From the NCBI RefSeq assembly GCF_016612865.1, contig NZ_JAENZZ010000002.1:1922001-1986000 (forward strand): a stretch of 64,000 nucleotides of DNA, given 5' to 3'. A program made the position numbers and the translations under genes. Origin of the DNA: Blastococcus sp. TML/M2B (GTDB taxonomy: Bacteria > Actinomycetota > Actinomycetes > Mycobacteriales > Geodermatophilaceae). Below, piece by piece: positions 61,235-64,000 of this stretch. How positions within the stretch are numbered: the first letter of the stretch is position 1; each line of letters starts with the position of its first letter. Below the pieces are notes generated by a model that was given only the letters and a program-made list of their open reading frames with translations, was not told where the DNA came from and ran no database searches.

Positions 61235-63118
61235 TCACCCCAGCAAGCGGGTGAGGGCGGGCCCGAGGTCGTTCAGCGACCGGACCGGCTCCATCCGCCC
61301 GTTCCCGCGCGCGGCCAGCAGGCGGGCGGCGTCCAGCGCCTCGCCGCTGGGCAGCGGACAGAGCACGTGCAACCGGTCGATGCCGGCCAGCGCCGTCTCG
61401 GCCGGCTCCCCCGCCGTCGACAGGCAGTCCGACAGCAGGACGACGACCCGCTCGTCCGCCGTCGCCGGGGACAGCTGACGCCGGGCGCCGCGCAGCGCCA
61501 CGGCGAGGTCGGTCTTCCCGTGCCCGCGCAGCCCCACCAGGTCGAGGACGACGTCCTCCGCGGCCCGGTGCCGGCCCAGCGCCTGCAGCACGGTCAGGTC
61601 GTCGGCGAAGGTCAGCACGCTGGTCTGCAGCCGCTCGTCCGCGGCCAGCACGACCCCGGCGGCCGCGACCGCGGCGATCGCCACGCCGAGCCCCTGCATC
61701 GAGCCCGAGCGGTCGACCACGAGGCAGACCGCGCGCCGGGAACCGGTCCAGTTGCGGGTGACCAGGTCCTCGGCGGCCGGCGGCCAGATGCCCGACCAGC
61801 GGTCCAGCGTGCGGTCCAGGTCGAGGTCGCCCTCGGGACGGCGGGTCGGCACCAGCCGCCGGGTGCCGCGCGCCCGGGTGGTGCCCACCCGACCCACCTG
61901 CACGAACACCCGGGCGGCCAGCCGGCGGGCGGCCGAGCGCAGCTCGCGGTCGGTTGCGGTGGCCAGATCGGCCAGCAGGGCGGCCGCGGCGTCGGGGTCG
62001 GCCCCCATCAGCCCGGCGAAGGCGTCCTCGTCGAGCTCGCCCACCTCGGGGCTGACCTCGGAGAAGGCCTGGTGCCGCAGCTGCATCTCCCGGCGGCCGG
62101 TGGACGACGGGCCGCGCCGGGACGCGGCGTCGCGCCGCGGGATGCTGGGCTGCTCGGTGCCCGTCTCAGCCGACGGGCCCGGCGCTTTTCCCTGACCACC
62201 ACCCGCGAGATCGGGGGCCTCGCCGGGGCTGCCCCCACCGGGCTCCGGTGGCACCGAACCCACCGGCCACACGTCGTCCAGGATCTCGTCGAGCACGGCC
62301 TCCGGCGTCCGCTCGACGCCCTCGGTGACCCGGATCCGGCCGGACAGCGCGGCGTGCGTGGCATCGCGGGCGGTCTCGCGGCCGCCGGCGAGCTGCTCGC
62401 CGCGCATCCGCAGCAGGCCGTCGAGCAGCAGCACCAGGTCGATGGCGCCGCGCACCGATGAGCCGGTGCGCAGGTCGCGGTGCGCGCGGGTGGCCCGCAC
62501 CAGGCCGACGGCCAGCGCGATCTGCGGCTCCGCGGCGCCCGTGACGCCGGCGACGATGGCCCGCTCGGCCTCCTCGGGCTGGTAGTCGAGGACCACGCGG
62601 CACATGCGGTCGGCGATCGCCTGCCCGACGCGGGCGGTGCCGATCGCGTCGAACGGGTTCATGGCGGCGATCAGCCGGAAGCCCGACGTGGCGTGCACCG
62701 TGCCCAGCCGCGGCACGGCGATCTCGCCCTCGGTGAGCACCGTGATGAGGACGTTGAGCGTCTCCTCGGGGATCCGGTTGAGCTCCTCGAGGTAGAGCAG
62801 GCCCGCGCCGCGCATGGCGGTGAGCAGCGGGCCGTCGGTGAAGTTCTCCGGCAGGTACCCGCCGGCCAGGACCGCGGAGGGGTCGTACTGGCCGATCAGC
62901 CGGGCGGGGGTGAGCTCGGCGTTGCCCTCGACGAAGACGACGTCCTGACCGGTCTCGGCGGCCACGGCGCGCAGCAGGGTGGACTTGCCGGTGCCCGGCG
63001 GGCCCTCCAGGACGACGTGCCGGTGCGTGGCGAGCGCGACGGAGAGCACCTCGCGCTCGCGCCGCAGCCCGACGACGGGGCCGGGGACCGGGGGCTCGGT
63101 CGGGCGTTCGACGGTCAT
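61235..63118 (-). CDS. MoxR-type AAA+ ATPase fused to a VWA domain
   Basis: A 627-residue fusion. Residues 15-230 are MoxR-like AAA+: Walker A GPPGTGKST (39-47), Walker B LLYLEELNRIPEETLNVL, sensor-1 FRLIAAMNPFD and a C-terminal lid. Then a Pro/Gly-rich linker (about 290-345) and, in the C-terminal 280 residues, an unusual helical region and a VWA domain with the MIDAS loop LVVDRSGSMQGLGVAIA, a T site GHGKTDLA and D-C-L-S. Separate MoxR and VWA (CoxE-like) genes usually sit side by side; here they are one ORF. Related modules activate or insert metals into dehydrogenases. It is convergent with the NDMA-dependent alcohol dehydrogenase by 22 nt. Confidence 0.88.
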   Translation of the reverse strand: MTVERPTEPPVPGPVVGLRREREVLSVALATHRHVVLEGPPGTGKSTLLRAVAAETGQDVVFVEGNAELTPARLIGQYDPSAVLAGGYLPENFTDGPLLTAMRGAGLLYLEELNRIPEETLNVLITVLTEGEIAVPRLGTVHATSGFRLIAAMNPFDAIGTARVGQAIADRMCRVVLDYQPEEAERAIVAGVTGAAEPQIALAVGLVRATRAHRDLRTGSSVRGAIDLVLLLDGLLRMRGEQLAGGRETARDATHAALSGRIRVTEGVERTPEAVLDEILDDVWPVGSVPPEPGGGSPGEAPDLAGGGQGKAPGPSAETGTEQPSIPRRDAASRRGPSSTGRREMQLRHQAFSEVSPEVGELDEDAFAGLMGADPDAAAALLADLATATDRELRSAARRLAARVFVQVGRVGTTRARGTRRLVPTRRPEGDLDLDRTLDRWSGIWPPAAEDLVTRNWTGSRRAVCLVVDRSGSMQGLGVAIAAVAAAGVVLAADERLQTSVLTFADDLTVLQALGRHRAAEDVVLDLVGLRGHGKTDLAVALRGARRQLSPATADERVVVLLSDCLSTAGEPAETALAGIDRLHVLCPLPSGEALDAARLLAARGNGRMEPVRSLNDLGPALTRLLG

Positions 63119-63169
63119 GGGGCCTTCCTGGGGGCGCGGCTCGACGGCCGCCGGGGATGCGGGGCGACG

Positions 63170-63204
63170 GGACCGGCCGGGACCCGAGGGGCCCCGGCCG
63201 GTCC
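63170..63204 (-). terminator. 12-bp perfect hairpin after the lipoprotein gene
   Basis: Arms 63170-63181 and 63193-63204 (GGACCGGCCGGG and its complement) with an 11-nt loop, 15 nt past the lipoprotein stop and ahead of the AAA+/VWA gene start. Confidence 0.6.
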
Positions 63205-63218
63205 GGCTGAGCGGCTGG

Positions 63219-63891
63219 TCAGCCGCCCATGACGCTCTCGAGGTCGAGGACGTCCTTGGGCGCGGAGATGTCCTTCTTCTCGCCGTGGTCGCTGAAGGTC
63301 ACCGTGCCCTCGGAGTCGTCGCCGCCCTTCATCTGCAGAGGGTAGGCCGGGTCGTCGTCGGCGACGGTCAGCTGGCTGCCGTCCTCCTGCTCGACGATGA
63401 CGACGTCGTCGCCGTCCAGCTCGTCCTTGCGGGTCTCGTCCTTGACGTCCTCCCCCGAGCGCAGCTCGTCGGCGATGCCGGCCAGGGAGAAGTCGGCTGA
63501 AGCCCTCGGCGGCGTCGCCGGGGACGGCCACCCACTTGCCGTCGAACTCCGCGGCGGCCTCCTCGGGCATGCCGAAGGACGCCCAGAACTCCGGCGCGGC
63601 CTTCATGTAGACGTCGCCGTCGACGCTGATCAGCTCGATCTCGACCCCGCCGAGGGTGATCGTGCCGGAGGCGTCGTCGTCCTGGAGCTGGAGGTCGACC
63701 TCGCCCTCCTCGCCGTCGGTGGTCATCGTGCCGGCCATGTGCACCGCGCCGGACTCCTCGAGCGCGTCCGCGGCGAGCTCGGCCACCTCGGAGCCGGTCT
63801 TCCCCTCCAGCGGGCTGTCACCGCCGCACGCGGTGAGCAGGAGCGCGCCGGTGACCAGCACGGCGGGGGCGGTGAGCGAACGGATGCGCAT
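63219..63891 (-). CDS. Lipoprotein of the LppX/LprG-like type, split by a +1 frameshift near 63498
   Basis: ATG 63891, with AGGAG upstream, gives the signal MRIRSLTAPAVLVTGALLLTAC and lipobox LTAC (Cys22). The mature part begins GGDSPLEGKTGSEVAELAADALEESGAVHMAGTMTTDGEEGEVDLQLQDDDASGTITLGGVEIELISVDGDVYMKAAPEFWASFGMPEEAAAEFDGKWVAVPGD, the usual LppX/LprG-like fold with a hydrophobic cavity. After AEGF the frame is lost by one extra base near 63498; the next frame continues ADFSLAGIADELRSGEDVKDETRKDELDGDDVVIVEQEDGSQLTVADDDPAYPLQMKGGDDSEGTVTFSDHGEKKDISAPKDVLDLESVMGG. About 223 residues after correction. It may carry lipids or act as an envelope marker; function open. Confidence 0.75.
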
Positions 63892-64000
63892 GGGACTCCT
63901 CGAGACGCGGACCTGGTGATCCGGGGCGCCCAGGATCCTGCCAGGAAGCAGTGACGCAGCGCTCACCCGCGGTCCGCGAGGCGCCGGACAGCTGCGCGTT

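Overview
The window is very GC-rich and densely coded on both strands, with many GTG and TTG starts and short intergenic gaps. These traits, together with DtxR/IdeR-type iron boxes, a SAM-IV-like riboswitch and a mycofactocin locus, point to a chromosomal segment of an actinobacterium. The gene content would fit a Geodermatophilaceae-like soil organism, but that assignment is inference. I see no transposase, phage gene, CRISPR array, tRNA or rRNA.

Layout. 1-9.1 kb: a truncated ArsR regulator, nitronate monooxygenase, DsbA/FrnE oxidoreductase, FKBP, two VOC proteins, a GH13 alpha-glucosidase, an acyl-CoA dehydrogenase and acetoacetate-CoA ligase. 9.2-17.4 kb: a PadR pair, a DUF2237 protein, a glutathione peroxidase, then an iron module (two FecCD permeases, ATPase, TetR with a divergent DHA2 exporter, FecB lipoprotein) with IdeR-like boxes before the first permease and before fecB. 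17.4-24.5 kb: BCCT carrier, thioesterase, MscS channel with a Pro/Thr-rich partner, and an amino-acid ABC transporter. 24.5-34.7 kb: riboswitch-controlled metY-metX, gamma-carbonic-anhydrase-like protein, gdhA, nnrD, a histidine phosphatase, YdeI-like protein, APC permease, NlpC/P60 hydrolase and a small Cys/His-rich protein. 34.9-46.7 kb: tldD-tldE, MBL-fold protein, ArsR-AHSA1 pair, MtaD-like deaminase, DedA, HAD, alpha/beta hydrolase, a CoxG-like protein with a Lys/Ala repeat tail, and two MFS exporters.

46.7-61.2 kb is the most interesting region: a dispersed mycofactocin system. mftF and mftE are separated from mftC-mftB-mftA by an IdeR-boxed siderophore-binding lipoprotein, a YchJ-like protein, a pyridoxamine-oxidase-like protein and a GGDEF-EAL protein. 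mftR and mftD lie divergently. A TTG-initiated NDMA-dependent alcohol dehydrogenase, the expected mycofactocin client, lies 3.4 kb beyond mftD and converges on a MoxR-AAA+/VWA fusion gene. MftB and MftC process the MftA peptide, MftE trims it, MftD oxidises the released core, MftF glycosylates it, and the cofactor serves dehydrogenases such as the downstream one. A shared 17-nt dyad sits in the mftA-mftR gap and just before mftD and is the best candidate for the MftR operator.

A caution for any reader: eleven otherwise intact genes, including mftA and mftF, are split by a single-base indel (ten insertions, one deletion). The families are unrelated, no gene carries a second lesion, and both halves read well, so consensus errors are the likeliest cause. 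Each is annotated as one gene with the break position noted.
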